Shown here: in pieces, positions 25,637 through 34,037 of the stretch
Numbering within the stretch: position 1 is the stretch's first letter
How the letters are laid out: each line of letters opens with the position of its first letter
NCBI GenBank assembly: GCA_947501275.1
Contig: CANMVD010000003.1
Coordinates: 248,001-312,000, forward strand
Direction: 5' to 3'
Source of the DNA: an uncultured Tateyamaria sp.
GTDB taxonomy: Bacteria; Pseudomonadota; Alphaproteobacteria; Rhodobacterales; Rhodobacteraceae
DNA length: 64,000 nucleotides
The notes under the pieces: model-generated
Told to the model about the DNA's origin: nothing
What the model saw: the letters and a program-made list of their open reading frames with translations, nothing else
Databases searched by the model: none
Translations under genes and position numbers: made by a program

Positions 25637-27007
25637 CTAGTAGGAATACTCCGCAAACACCTGTTTCAAATCACCGTCCCAGTCACCATGATAACGGTCC
25701 AACAACTCGTCAGCAGGCACTTTTCCTGTTTCGATACTTTCATGTAGCGCATTCAGGAAATGTGTTTCATCCGGGATCAAACCGCCTGCTCCGGGCCGTG
25801 CTCGCGCTTCGAGACCCGCATGGGAAATCGCTACCACTTCGCGGGCGGTCTCGTGCATGTCGATGCCGTCGACTTTAGCCTGCAACCCATCGACCGAGGC
25901 CGCAACGCGCAACGCGTCGCGCTGTTCGGCTGTCCAATCCTTGACCAGATCCCACGCCGCATCCAAGGCCGTCTGATCATACATTAACCCCACCCAGAAT
26001 GCGGGCAACGCACATAGGCGGCGCCAAGGACCACCATCAGCTCCGCGCATTTCGATATACTGCTTGGCACGTGCCTCGGGAAAGGCTGTTGTCAGATGGT
26101 CCGCCCAATCGCTCAGCGTGGGGATTTCACCCGGCAGGGCAGGCAGTTTCCCCTTGAGGAAATCCCGGAAAGACATGCCCAAAGCATCGATATATTTTCC
26201 GTCGCGGTAGACAAAATACATCGGCACATCGAGCGCATATTGCACCCACCGCTCAAAGCCAAAGCCCTCTTCAAAGATAAACGGGATCATGCCCGTGCGG
26301 TCCGCATCCAGGTCGCGCCACACCCGGCTGCGCCAGCTTTTGTGACCATTCACCTTGCCCTCAAAGAATGGCGAATTGGCGAACAGTGCAGCCGCCACAG
26401 GCTGCAACGCAATTGCGACCCGCATCTTCTGGACCATGTCGGCCTCGGATGCGAAATCAAGGTTGACCTGCACCGTACAGGTCCGGCGCATCATCACGCG
26501 TCCCATTGTGCCGACCTTGCCCATATAGGCGTCCATCAGCTTGTAGCGCCCTTTAGGCATCAGCGGCATGTCTTCGTGCATCCAGTGGGGCGCTGCGCCA
26601 AGGCCAATGAAGCTGACGCCGATTTCCTTGGCGATGTCCATGACTTCGCGCAAGTGCTGGTTCACCTCGTCGCATGTCTCGTGAATGGTTTCTAGCGGTG
26701 CCCCGGACAATTCAAGCGCACCACCCGGTTCCAATGAGATATTGGCCCCATCTTTTTTCAACCCGATCAGCTTGCCGCCTTCGCGCAACTCGCCCCATGC
26801 GTGGCGGTCGCGCAGCGCGCCCAACACTGCTTCGATCGAACGGGAGCCTTCGTAAGGCAAGGGGTTCAGCGTATCGACGCAATAGCCGAATTTTTCATGC
26901 TCGGTTCCGATACGCCAATCTTCCTTGGGCTTGCAGCCATCCGCCAGATACTGGGCCAATTGGTCGTGATGTTCGATCGGCCCGCCGCCGGATTGGGGGA
27001 TGGACAT
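25637..27007 (-). CDS. gshA: Glutamate-cysteine ligase (plant/alphaproteobacterial type)
   Basis: GshA makes gamma-glutamylcysteine, the first step of glutathione synthesis, in the cytoplasm. The 456-residue protein matches the plant-like class in length and motifs: EDWRIGTEHEKFGY, ISLEPGGALELSGAPL, and MMRRTCTVQVNLDFASEADM. The ATG at 27007 has GGAGAG 6 bases upstream; the frame is open further but loses similarity. It is convergent with the DUF805 gene. No gshB is adjacent. Confidence 0.94.
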   Translation of the reverse strand: MSIPQSGGGPIEHHDQLAQYLADGCKPKEDWRIGTEHEKFGYCVDTLNPLPYEGSRSIEAVLGALRDRHAWGELREGGKLIGLKKDGANISLEPGGALELSGAPLETIHETCDEVNQHLREVMDIAKEIGVSFIGLGAAPHWMHEDMPLMPKGRYKLMDAYMGKVGTMGRVMMRRTCTVQVNLDFASEADMVQKMRVAIALQPVAAALFANSPFFEGKVNGHKSWRSRVWRDLDADRTGMIPFIFEEGFGFERWVQYALDVPMYFVYRDGKYIDALGMSFRDFLKGKLPALPGEIPTLSDWADHLTTAFPEARAKQYIEMRGADGGPWRRLCALPAFWVGLMYDQTALDAAWDLVKDWTAEQRDALRVAASVDGLQAKVDGIDMHETAREVVAISHAGLEARARPGAGGLIPDETHFLNALHESIETGKVPADELLDRYHGDWDGDLKQVFAEYSY

Positions 27008-27140
27008 AAGCGCTCTCCGCTGTGGTCTGAACCATTGAGTGTCGAGGGATGATGCCAATTGCAAAGCGTGTCAATGCGCAGGCCTCCTGCATCACAGAAC
27101 TCTCACCTGCGCAGAGATGCACGGCTTGGGGGGTTGCAGT

Positions 27141-27674
27141 TCAGGCGCGTCCCAGCGGAGTCATACCGGACAGGCCCGTTGCCTCACGCTCCCAGATGAC
27201 CACCGGGACATCCGGCATTTGCTTTAATCTTGCCAGCATGCGTTCGGTTTTCAGCCCCGGCAAGGCGGCAAACGCGTCAAATAGGGCATCCGCCCCCTCG
27301 GCATCCACAGGGATCATCAAGGGTGGTTGGCCTGACTGTTCAAGTTGCCAGTGCGGGGGCCGCTGGCGACCATCCAGTGACAGGCGGGACATTTCGCGCA
27401 GTGCAATCGCACCTCCACTCAAGGGACCGAAATAGGTCACTTGCCCCTCGTCCACCTGCACAGCGCCAAGGCCACCGCCCTGCCCGCGAAAGCGACCCCG
27501 CTGCAAACCTACCATGATCAAGGCACCCGCCCCTACGAGAACCGCAGGCGCGACAAAGCCCAGCAACCCGGTTGAGGACGCAAGCCACCACACGCCAAGC
27601 ATCGCCAACGCAGCACCCATCAGAACTTCACGCCAGCGCCACAGGGCGGCTTTGGCTTCGGGTCGGAAAAACAT
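27141..27674 (-). CDS. Hypothetical membrane protein with PH-like tail
   Basis: A 177-residue protein with a basic N-terminus, two hydrophobic helices (about residues 17-36 and 38-57) and a soluble C-terminal part (VQVDEGQVTYFGPLSGGAIALREMSRLSLD) that looks like a small beta-rich PH-like domain. The ATG at 27674 overlaps the acetyltransferase stop (TGATG), and that gene in turn overlaps rsmE, so the three are coupled. Function unknown. Confidence 0.75.
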   Translation of the reverse strand: MFFRPEAKAALWRWREVLMGAALAMLGVWWLASSTGLLGFVAPAVLVGAGALIMVGLQRGRFRGQGGGLGAVQVDEGQVTYFGPLSGGAIALREMSRLSLDGRQRPPHWQLEQSGQPPLMIPVDAEGADALFDAFAALPGLKTERMLARLKQMPDVPVVIWEREATGLSGMTPLGRA

Positions 27675-28543
27675 CACCGCTCTCCTTTGATGTCCGTCGG
27701 GCGGGCAAACAGCGCAATCCGGTACGCGCCAATATGTGCAAACCCGATGCTCTCGTAACAGCCCGCAGCCCCCGGCGAGGCCGCAAACAGGATCGCGCGG
27801 TTGACACCGTGGGTGCGTGCCTCCGCCAAATGCCCAGCGACAACGCGTCCGCCATACCCACGGCGCCGCAGATCCCGCGGCACAAACACACCGCCAATCT
27901 GCACGATGTCTTCAACTTTGGCATTAAAGTCGGTCATTGCAACCGGACGTCCATTTACTTCAAGAAAACGCATAGTGGCACTGGCAATGGCAAAATCTGC
28001 CCGGTCCTGTGCATCGCCCTCCAATGTCTCGCTTTGCCCGGCAAAGCCTGTGTCTATCAGATGGTCCACGAACCATTCCGTCAGTAGCGCACGATCCGCT
28101 AATGATGGGGCGCGCAAAGTATCAAACGGTGGGCGCAACTTTGCCAGATCCAACGCAAATAGCGGTTCATCCCGGTGCAATCGACAAGGTGTGCTGTCCA
28201 AGCCCAAAGCCGCCAACACCCGTTCGACCTGCGTACAATCCCCTGTCATGCCCTGCACAACGTGGCCTGCCCAAAACGACCGCAATCCCTCGAGATCACC
28301 CCCAGTATCTGGGCATTGCGCCATCAAGTAACCGCTGTTGGTCAGGCCAAAAACCGCCTCAATCTCGGATCCTCGTCTCAACACGATGATATCCGTCGCG
28401 TTGCGATGAGTGCTGCCCGCCAACCCATGGGCCGCAAGATTTGAGCGCAAAAACATAGAGGTTGAGGCGTGACGCGCCAAAAACGCTTCGACGCTCGCAT
28501 TATCCGCAGGGCCGGCGCGGCGCAAAGCGCGTGCAACGGTCAC
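27674..28543 (-). CDS. GNAT family N-acetyltransferase
   Basis: A 289-residue protein whose C-terminal third is a GNAT domain: VFVPRDLRRRGYGGRVVAGHLAEARTHG is the acetyl-CoA loop (R-R-x-G-x-G) and ILFAASPGAAGCYESIGF is the usual substrate-side strand. The first 150 residues form a separate domain of unknown role. GTG at 28543 is the likely start because it overlaps the rsmE stop as GTGA; the longer open frame is inside rsmE. Substrate unknown. Confidence 0.87.
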   Translation of the reverse strand: MTVARALRRAGPADNASVEAFLARHASTSMFLRSNLAAHGLAGSTHRNATDIIVLRRGSEIEAVFGLTNSGYLMAQCPDTGGDLEGLRSFWAGHVVQGMTGDCTQVERVLAALGLDSTPCRLHRDEPLFALDLAKLRPPFDTLRAPSLADRALLTEWFVDHLIDTGFAGQSETLEGDAQDRADFAIASATMRFLEVNGRPVAMTDFNAKVEDIVQIGGVFVPRDLRRRGYGGRVVAGHLAEARTHGVNRAILFAASPGAAGCYESIGFAHIGAYRIALFARPTDIKGER

Positions 28544-29265
28544 GTCCAGTCGCCGAACAATTGCTGCCAAACTGTCAGCGCTGCCACTGCCGCTGTATCC
28601 GCCCGCAATATCCGTGGACCAAGAGACACCGCATGCGCCCGGTCCATCTCGTGCAAGCGCGCGCGCTCGCGATCCGAAAAACCACCCTCCGGCCCAATCA
28701 GAATCGCCCAAGGGTCGCTGCCCTGCGGTAAGGTCGCAAGGTCCTGCGCCCCGACCAAGGCCTCATCACAAAACATCACCCGCCGCGCACCCAGATCAGC
28801 CAAGGCCCGCTCCAACCGCACCAACTCGGCCACCTCGGGCACATATGTGCCGCCACATTGCTCGGCCGCCTCAACCGCATGGGCCTGCAAGCGCGCCTGC
28901 TGCACACGGCCCGCATTGGTGAATTCGGTCTGCACAGGCACAATGCGCCGCGCGCCCATTTCGGCCGCCTTTTCGACGATGAAATCCGTACGGGCCTTTT
29001 TGATAGGGGCAAAGAGCAACCACAGATCCGGCGGCATCTGCAAGCCACGCGTCTGCTGTACACAAGACAGCACACCGCCCCGCTTGCCCGCTTCGACCAC
29101 ATCCGCGAGCCACTCACCGTCCACACCGTTGAACAGCAAGACCTGCGCCCCGACCCCAAGACGCATCACGCCAAAAAGATAATGCGCCTGATCCCGCGAC
29201 AGAGGGACCGATTGTGCAGCCCTCAAAGGCTGGTCTACATAAAGGCGGATCTTGGCATTTTGCAT
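28540..29265 (-). CDS. rsmE: 16S rRNA (uracil-1498-N3)-methyltransferase
   Basis: RsmE methylates U1498 of 16S rRNA using S-adenosylmethionine. The 241-residue protein has an N-terminal PUA-like part (KIRLYVDQPL, DQAHYLFGVMRLGVGAQV) and a SPOUT knot with AILIGPEGGFSDRERARL and LGPRILRADTAAVAALT. The start ATG at 29265 precedes the family N-terminus MQNAKIRLYV. Only 11 bases separate it from the ubiA start on the opposite strand, so the promoters overlap the coding regions. Confidence 0.95.
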   Translation of the reverse strand: MQNAKIRLYVDQPLRAAQSVPLSRDQAHYLFGVMRLGVGAQVLLFNGVDGEWLADVVEAGKRGGVLSCVQQTRGLQMPPDLWLLFAPIKKARTDFIVEKAAEMGARRIVPVQTEFTNAGRVQQARLQAHAVEAAEQCGGTYVPEVAELVRLERALADLGARRVMFCDEALVGAQDLATLPQGSDPWAILIGPEGGFSDRERARLHEMDRAHAVSLGPRILRADTAAVAALTVWQQLFGDWT

Positions 29266-29276
29266 GAGGCTTACAT

Positions 29277-30251
29277 ATGACCAACCAATCCTCTGCACCA
29301 GATGATATGCCGAATGACAGCGTTGCGGACGCGGTAAAAGACAACTGGGTGGACACATATGCACCCGCCTTCGCACGCCCTTACCTGAGGCTCAGCCGGG
29401 CCGACCGACCCATTGGCACATGGCTGCTGTTGCTGCCGTGCTGGTGGGGGTTGGCCCTGTCTATGATTCATGACCAAAGCGCCAGTCTTTATGACGCATG
29501 GATCGCCATCGGGTGCGCCATCGGTGCGTGGCTGATGCGCGGGGCGGGCTGCACATGGAACGACATCTCGGATCGGGACTTTGACGGGCAAGTCGCGCGG
29601 ACACGTTCCCGGCCCATCCCATCCGGGCAGGTCACAGTGCGCGGCGCGGCCATCTGGATGTGTATCCAGGCCCTACTCGCCTTTGGCATCCTGCTGACCT
29701 TTAACATCGCGGCCATTGGGCTCGGCATCCTCGCCTTGCTGCCTGTCGCGATCTACCCCTTTGCCAAACGGTTCACATGGTGGCCGCAGGTCTTCCTTGG
29801 GCTTGCGTTCAACTGGGGTGCACTGCTTGCATGGACGGCGCATTCGGGCCAACTCGAAGCACCCGCCGTGGTCTTGTATCTGGCTGGCATCGCTTGGACG
29901 CTGTTCTACGATACGATCTATGCGCACCAGGACACTGAAGACGATGCGCTGATCGGGGTCAAATCCACGGCCCGCCTGTTTGGCGACAACACCGCCAAAT
30001 GGTTACGGCGTTTTCTGATGGCAACGGTCGGGTTGATGGGAATCGCCGTGATCTTTTCGGCCCAGCCACAGGCTTCCATTCTCGCCATGGTTCTGGCGCT
30101 TGGGGGGCCTTGGGCGATGGGTTGGCACATGGCGTGGCAATTGCGCGGGCTGGACATCGAAGACCCAGCCAAATGCCTTCACCTGTTTCGCGTAAACCGG
30201 GATACGGGCGTTATTCCGCTCCTCTTTTTCTGCGCAGCCCTGTTCGCATGA
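29277..30251 (+). CDS. ubiA: 4-hydroxybenzoate polyprenyltransferase
   Basis: UbiA is an inner-membrane prenyltransferase that attaches the isoprenoid tail to 4-hydroxybenzoate in ubiquinone synthesis. The 324-residue protein has the magnesium-binding motif NDISDRDFD at 95-103, the second aspartate motif DTIYAHQDTEDD, and RLSRADRPIGTWLLLLPCWW near the start. A GAGG ribosome site lies 8 bases before the ATG at 29277. The first 35 residues are a polar extension. The gene is divergent from rsmE with almost no spacer. Confidence 0.94.
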   Translation: MTNQSSAPDDMPNDSVADAVKDNWVDTYAPAFARPYLRLSRADRPIGTWLLLLPCWWGLALSMIHDQSASLYDAWIAIGCAIGAWLMRGAGCTWNDISDRDFDGQVARTRSRPIPSGQVTVRGAAIWMCIQALLAFGILLTFNIAAIGLGILALLPVAIYPFAKRFTWWPQVFLGLAFNWGALLAWTAHSGQLEAPAVVLYLAGIAWTLFYDTIYAHQDTEDDALIGVKSTARLFGDNTAKWLRRFLMATVGLMGIAVIFSAQPQASILAMVLALGGPWAMGWHMAWQLRGLDIEDPAKCLHLFRVNRDTGVIPLLFFCAALFA

Positions 30252-30314
30252 TTGAAACTCGCCGCGCACAGGCTTAGACCTTTAACTTCACAGCCCCAGT
30301 GCAGAAGAGACCTC

Positions 30315-32237
30315 ATGCGCCTGTCTTCCGTCTTTGTGATCCTTGCCACCTTTGCTGCCGCCGCCATCCTGTCGTTGGTCGCAGCAAGGCTGTCAGTCAT
30401 TCTGATTGAAGAAAACTCGGAAATCGGGGTGCGGGATGCGCTAGATGCGCGGGGTATGACTTGGGCCGAAGTACAGGCTGACGGATTGCAGGTCACTTTG
30501 GCCGGGATCGCCCCGACCGAGGCCGTGCGTTTTGCCGCTCTGTCGACGGCAGGCACTATCGTGGACGCCGCTCGCGTGATTGACGACATGCAGGTCGAAG
30601 CCGCCGCTGCGATTGCACCACCGCGCTTTTCAGCGGAAATTCTGCGCAATGACGCAGGGCTATCGATCATTGGTCTGATCCCGGCATCAACAGATCGCGA
30701 TGACATTCTGGATCGTATCACGGCGATCAGTGGCGATGCCCCTGTCACCGAGTTGATAGAATTGGCCGACTACCCCGTCCCTGCCGGATGGGATGATGCC
30801 ATGGGGTTTGCGCTGACCGCTATGGAGCGTTTGCCCCGCGCCAAAGTCTCTGTTGAGGCTGGCCGCGTTGCCATAACGGCGATCACCGACAGTGCCGAGG
30901 AAAAAGCACAACTCGAAGCACGTCTGAATCGGGCAGCCCCGCCGGGATTGCGCGTGGCCATGGATGTGGCTGCACCGCGCCCCGTGATCACGCCTTTTAC
31001 ACTCCGCTTCGTCAAGGACGATGAGGGTACCCGGTTTGATGCCTGCTCGGCTGACAGCGAACGCGCACGGACGCTGATTATTGGGGCGGCCTTTTCCGCC
31101 GGGCTGACAGGGCCGGGAAGCTGTACCATTGGCATGGGGGTCCCCAGCCCGAATTGGAGCACGGCAGTGTCCCAAGCCATAGAGGCAGTGAACACGCTGG
31201 GCGCAGGCACGGTCACGTTCTCGGATGCGGATATCACACTTGTCGCGGCAGAAGGCACGCCGCAAGCCGACTTTGACCGCGTTATCGGTGACCTAGAAAA
31301 TGCGCTTCCGGAAGTCTTTGCGCTGTATGCCAAGCTGCCTGAAACGGTGGACCCAAATCAGGGACCCGCTGAGTTTGTGGCCACGCTTAGCCCCGAAGGG
31401 CTTGTGCAATTGCGCGGGCGGGTTTCCAGCGAGAACCTGAGATCGGTCGCCGACAGCTACGCGCGGGCCGCGTTTGGATCGGACAACGTCTATACCGGAA
31501 CACGGATCGTCGATGATTTGCCCGCAACATGGTCAACCCGGGTTTTAACAGGGCTTGAGGCATTGTCGAACCTGTCAAACGGGGCCGTCACGGTGACCGC
31601 CGACACCGTGGTTGTTGCAGGCAATACCGGCAATCCGCAGGCCAGCACTGCCATCGCAACACTGCTGGCATCCAAACTTGGCGAAGCGCAGGAATTTGAT
31701 ATTCGTGTCACCTATCAGGAAAAGCTAGATCCGGTTGCCTCGATCCCGACACCGGATGAATGCGAAGCCGAAATCGCCGGTATCATCGCCACATCCAAGA
31801 TCACGTTCGAACCGGGCAGCGCGACCATTGATGCCTCTGCACTGGGCACCATGGACGATATCGCCGAAGTCCTGCGCCAATGCGGCGACCTGCGTCTGGA
31901 AATCCAGGGCTACACCGACAGTCAGGGGCGCGAGGAAATGAATCTGAACCTCAGTCAGGCACGCGCCCAGTCGGTTCTGAATGAACTGCGCGCCAGGCGT
32001 GTTCTGACCTCCAGCTACTCAGCCAAGGGCTATGGCGAGGCCGATCCAATCGCTGACAACGACACAGAAGACGGACGCGAAGCCAACCGTCGTATCGAAT
32101 TCCGCTTGATCCGTCCCAAACCTTCGCTGCCAGAAGGCGAAACAACGCTGGAAACCCTTGCCGGTTCCGGCGATACAGTCAGCACGGATGGCGACGCTGC
32201 CGCCGAAGCGGAGGACACCAGCGATGAGCAGAACTGA
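30315..32237 (+). CDS. OmpA-family envelope protein with BON-like internal repeats
   Basis: A 640-residue protein with an N-terminal membrane anchor or signal (residues 6-30), a long middle region, and an OmpA-like peptidoglycan-binding domain at about 490-600 (EIQGYTDSQGREEMNLNLSQARAQSV, NRRIEFRL). The middle region contains BON-like segments (LQVTLAGIAPTE near 58-69; LVQLRGRVSSEN near 363-374). It also has three similar units starting at Trp159, Trp281 and Trp406, each with a helix followed by V-x-V strands (AKVSVEAGRVAIT, GTVTFSDADITLV, GAVTVTADTVVVA). An acidic tail ends the protein. It probably bridges membrane and cell wall. The stop overlaps the next gene by 14 bases. Confidence 0.88.
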   Translation: MRLSSVFVILATFAAAAILSLVAARLSVILIEENSEIGVRDALDARGMTWAEVQADGLQVTLAGIAPTEAVRFAALSTAGTIVDAARVIDDMQVEAAAAIAPPRFSAEILRNDAGLSIIGLIPASTDRDDILDRITAISGDAPVTELIELADYPVPAGWDDAMGFALTAMERLPRAKVSVEAGRVAITAITDSAEEKAQLEARLNRAAPPGLRVAMDVAAPRPVITPFTLRFVKDDEGTRFDACSADSERARTLIIGAAFSAGLTGPGSCTIGMGVPSPNWSTAVSQAIEAVNTLGAGTVTFSDADITLVAAEGTPQADFDRVIGDLENALPEVFALYAKLPETVDPNQGPAEFVATLSPEGLVQLRGRVSSENLRSVADSYARAAFGSDNVYTGTRIVDDLPATWSTRVLTGLEALSNLSNGAVTVTADTVVVAGNTGNPQASTAIATLLASKLGEAQEFDIRVTYQEKLDPVASIPTPDECEAEIAGIIATSKITFEPGSATIDASALGTMDDIAEVLRQCGDLRLEIQGYTDSQGREEMNLNLSQARAQSVLNELRARRVLTSSYSAKGYGEADPIADNDTEDGREANRRIEFRLIRPKPSLPEGETTLETLAGSGDTVSTDGDAAAEAEDTSDEQN

Positions 32238-32550
32238 GTTTATCATTGCCACGGCAATCGTTCTCTTTATCGCGTTTTGTCTGGGATGGTTTGCAAACTG
32301 GCTGATCCACCGCTTCACGCGCGTGGCGGCGGGCGATGTGGCCGAACTGGACCGCATGAGCCAGGAACTGCACGAAGCTGAAGAGACGCGGGATCAGGCC
32401 ATAACCTATCTGCAGCAACGCGAGGCTGAATTGACCAACCAGCTCAGCCAGACAGAAGCAGAGTTGCGAGCGGCCATGGACGGGCTGCGCGATGCGCGCC
32501 ACGAAGCCGAAGAACTGCGCGCGTGGATCGAACGCCAGCAGGCGGGTTAA
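32224..32550 (+). CDS. Small membrane protein with coiled coil
   Basis: A 108-residue protein with one N-terminal membrane helix (FIIATAIVLFIAFCLGWFANWLI) and then about 75 residues of heptad-rich coiled coil (LDRMSQELHEAEETRDQAIT and onwards). Its ATG lies 14 bases before the end of the OmpA-family gene in another frame, so the two are likely translated together and may form one envelope complex. The family is not recognised; it resembles LapA/YtxH-like small membrane proteins in shape only. Confidence 0.82.
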   Translation: MSRTEFIIATAIVLFIAFCLGWFANWLIHRFTRVAAGDVAELDRMSQELHEAEETRDQAITYLQQREAELTNQLSQTEAELRAAMDGLRDARHEAEELRAWIERQQAG

Positions 32551-32610
32551 CACAGACACGCAACCTGAGCACGTTGCGACTGACTATACGACGGGCCTGT
32601 CGCGTGGTCG

Positions 32611-33051
32611 TCACCAGCGTTTCAGGGCATCCTCATCTGCGTCGGTTGCCGCAACCCAATCCGCACCGTCTGCCGTGATCTCACGTTTCCAGAACGGCGC
32701 ACGGGACTTAAGATAATCCATCAGGAACTCTGCGGCTTCGAATGCATCCTTGCGGTGGCGCGCAGCTGTGGCGACCATCATGATCAAATCGCCCTTGGCC
32801 AATCGGCCATGGCGGTGGATCACCAACGCATCTTCCAGTGACCACCGCGCCATCGCGTCCGTCGCAATCTGCGTCAACGCCCGTTCGGTCATGCCGGGAT
32901 AATGTTCGATCTCCATAACATCGAGACCACCGGGCACATCGCGCACACGACCAGAAAACGTAACGATGGCACCGGCCTCACGCACGCCGTCGGCAAAGGT
33001 TGTGCTTTGCGCGCCCATGTCGAACGGCTCTTCCTGAACAACGACACGCAC
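32611..33051 (-). CDS. moaE: Molybdopterin synthase catalytic subunit
   Basis: MoaE is the large subunit of molybdopterin synthase, which adds two sulfurs to precursor Z. The 146-residue protein shows GAIVTFSGRVRD, LDVMEIEHYPGMTERAL, VIHRHGRLAKGDLIMMVA and APFWKRE, all typical. The start is a GTG at 33051, 3 bases after the moaD stop. It is the last gene of the uvrC-pgsA-moaD-moaE run. Confidence 0.95.
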   Translation of the reverse strand: MRVVVQEEPFDMGAQSTTFADGVREAGAIVTFSGRVRDVPGGLDVMEIEHYPGMTERALTQIATDAMARWSLEDALVIHRHGRLAKGDLIMMVATAARHRKDAFEAAEFLMDYLKSRAPFWKREITADGADWVAATDADEDALKRW

Positions 33052-33054
33052 AGC

Positions 33055-33300
33055 TCAGCCACCCGTCATGGGTGGGAAAAACGCAACCTCGCGTACGCCG
33101 CTCAAAGAGGCGTCAAATGTCGTCAGCTCTTGATCCAAAGCGACCCGTAGCGCAGCGATATCGGCAAAGGCGGCAGCGTAGCGGTCTTCGCGCAGACGCA
33201 ACTCTTCCACGAGGTCCATGACGGTCGCCGCCTCTGTGTTGACCTCTTCGCGGGGGATGCCGATCCGCTCGCGCACCCATGCAAAATAGAGAACATTCAT
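33055..33300 (-). CDS. moaD: Molybdopterin synthase sulfur carrier subunit
   Basis: MoaD is the ubiquitin-like small subunit of molybdopterin synthase; its C-terminal Gly-Gly receives the sulfur. The 81-residue protein ends in FFPPMTGG as required. The ATG at 33300 has AGAGG about 9 bases upstream and is preferred over an ATG at 33309 that overlaps the pgsA stop; either start is workable. moaE follows 3 bases later. Confidence 0.94.
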   Translation of the reverse strand: MNVLYFAWVRERIGIPREEVNTEAATVMDLVEELRLREDRYAAAFADIAALRVALDQELTTFDASLSGVREVAFFPPMTGG

Positions 33301-33305
33301 CGCTA

Positions 33306-33965
33306 TCATCCTCTCAGAAACGGCATCGCCTTGCGGAAATAGTCATAACCCGTGATCAGCGTCAGCGCCGCAGCCCCCCATAGCAACCACAGACCCACAC
33401 GACCCGACCATTCTGCCCCTGCCAGCTTCCAGCCAAGGCCCTGCAGGTCAGGTTCTTCTCCGTTCAGGATGGCGACCACCATGCTGTCGTCCATGCCCCA
33501 GACAGACATGCCAAAGTAGTGTTCGAACACACCTTGCGAAAAAAGCACGGCAATGGCCACCATTTGCAGTGTGGTCTTCCATTTGGCCAAGGAAGTGACT
33601 TTCAAAGTACCGGCGGTATCACCCAGAAATTCGCGCAAGCCCGACACAAAAACTTCGCGGAACAGGATCATTGTCGCTGGCAGCACAAGCCAAGGCGACC
33701 ACGACGAAAAACCGATGATGACCATCAACGCAATCACCACCATCGCTTTGTCAGCGATGGGATCAAGCATGGTTCCAAGGCGCGTTTGCTGCCCCCATGC
33801 CCGCGCCAGATAACCGTCAAACCAGTCGGTAATGGCCGCGCCCACAAACAACACAACGGCAAGGATGTCAGCGTAAGGCCGGGTGAAATACAGAAACATC
33901 ACAGCCACCAAGGGTGCCGCCAACAGACGCAAAACCGTCAGGATATTGGGGATGTTCCAAATCAT
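33306..33965 (-). CDS. pgsA: CDP-diacylglycerol-glycerol-3-phosphate 3-phosphatidyltransferase
   Basis: PgsA makes phosphatidylglycerol phosphate at the inner membrane. The 219-residue protein has the CDP-alcohol phosphatidyltransferase signature in DWFDGYLARAWGQQTRLGTM followed by LDPIADK, with D-G-x2-A-R-x8-G-x3-D-x3-D spacing. Several membrane helices are present; the region near residues 150-175 is a polar loop with an acidic stretch. It lies 72 bases downstream of uvrC and runs into moaD. Confidence 0.94.
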   Translation of the reverse strand: MIWNIPNILTVLRLLAAPLVAVMFLYFTRPYADILAVVLFVGAAITDWFDGYLARAWGQQTRLGTMLDPIADKAMVVIALMVIIGFSSWSPWLVLPATMILFREVFVSGLREFLGDTAGTLKVTSLAKWKTTLQMVAIAVLFSQGVFEHYFGMSVWGMDDSMVVAILNGEEPDLQGLGWKLAGAEWSGRVGLWLLWGAAALTLITGYDYFRKAMPFLRG

Positions 33966-34037
33966 GCTTCACCTCTACTCCGAAGCGGGTCCAACCGGAA
34001 GAGGCGCAAAGACATGTGCACCCCACAGATCACAAGA

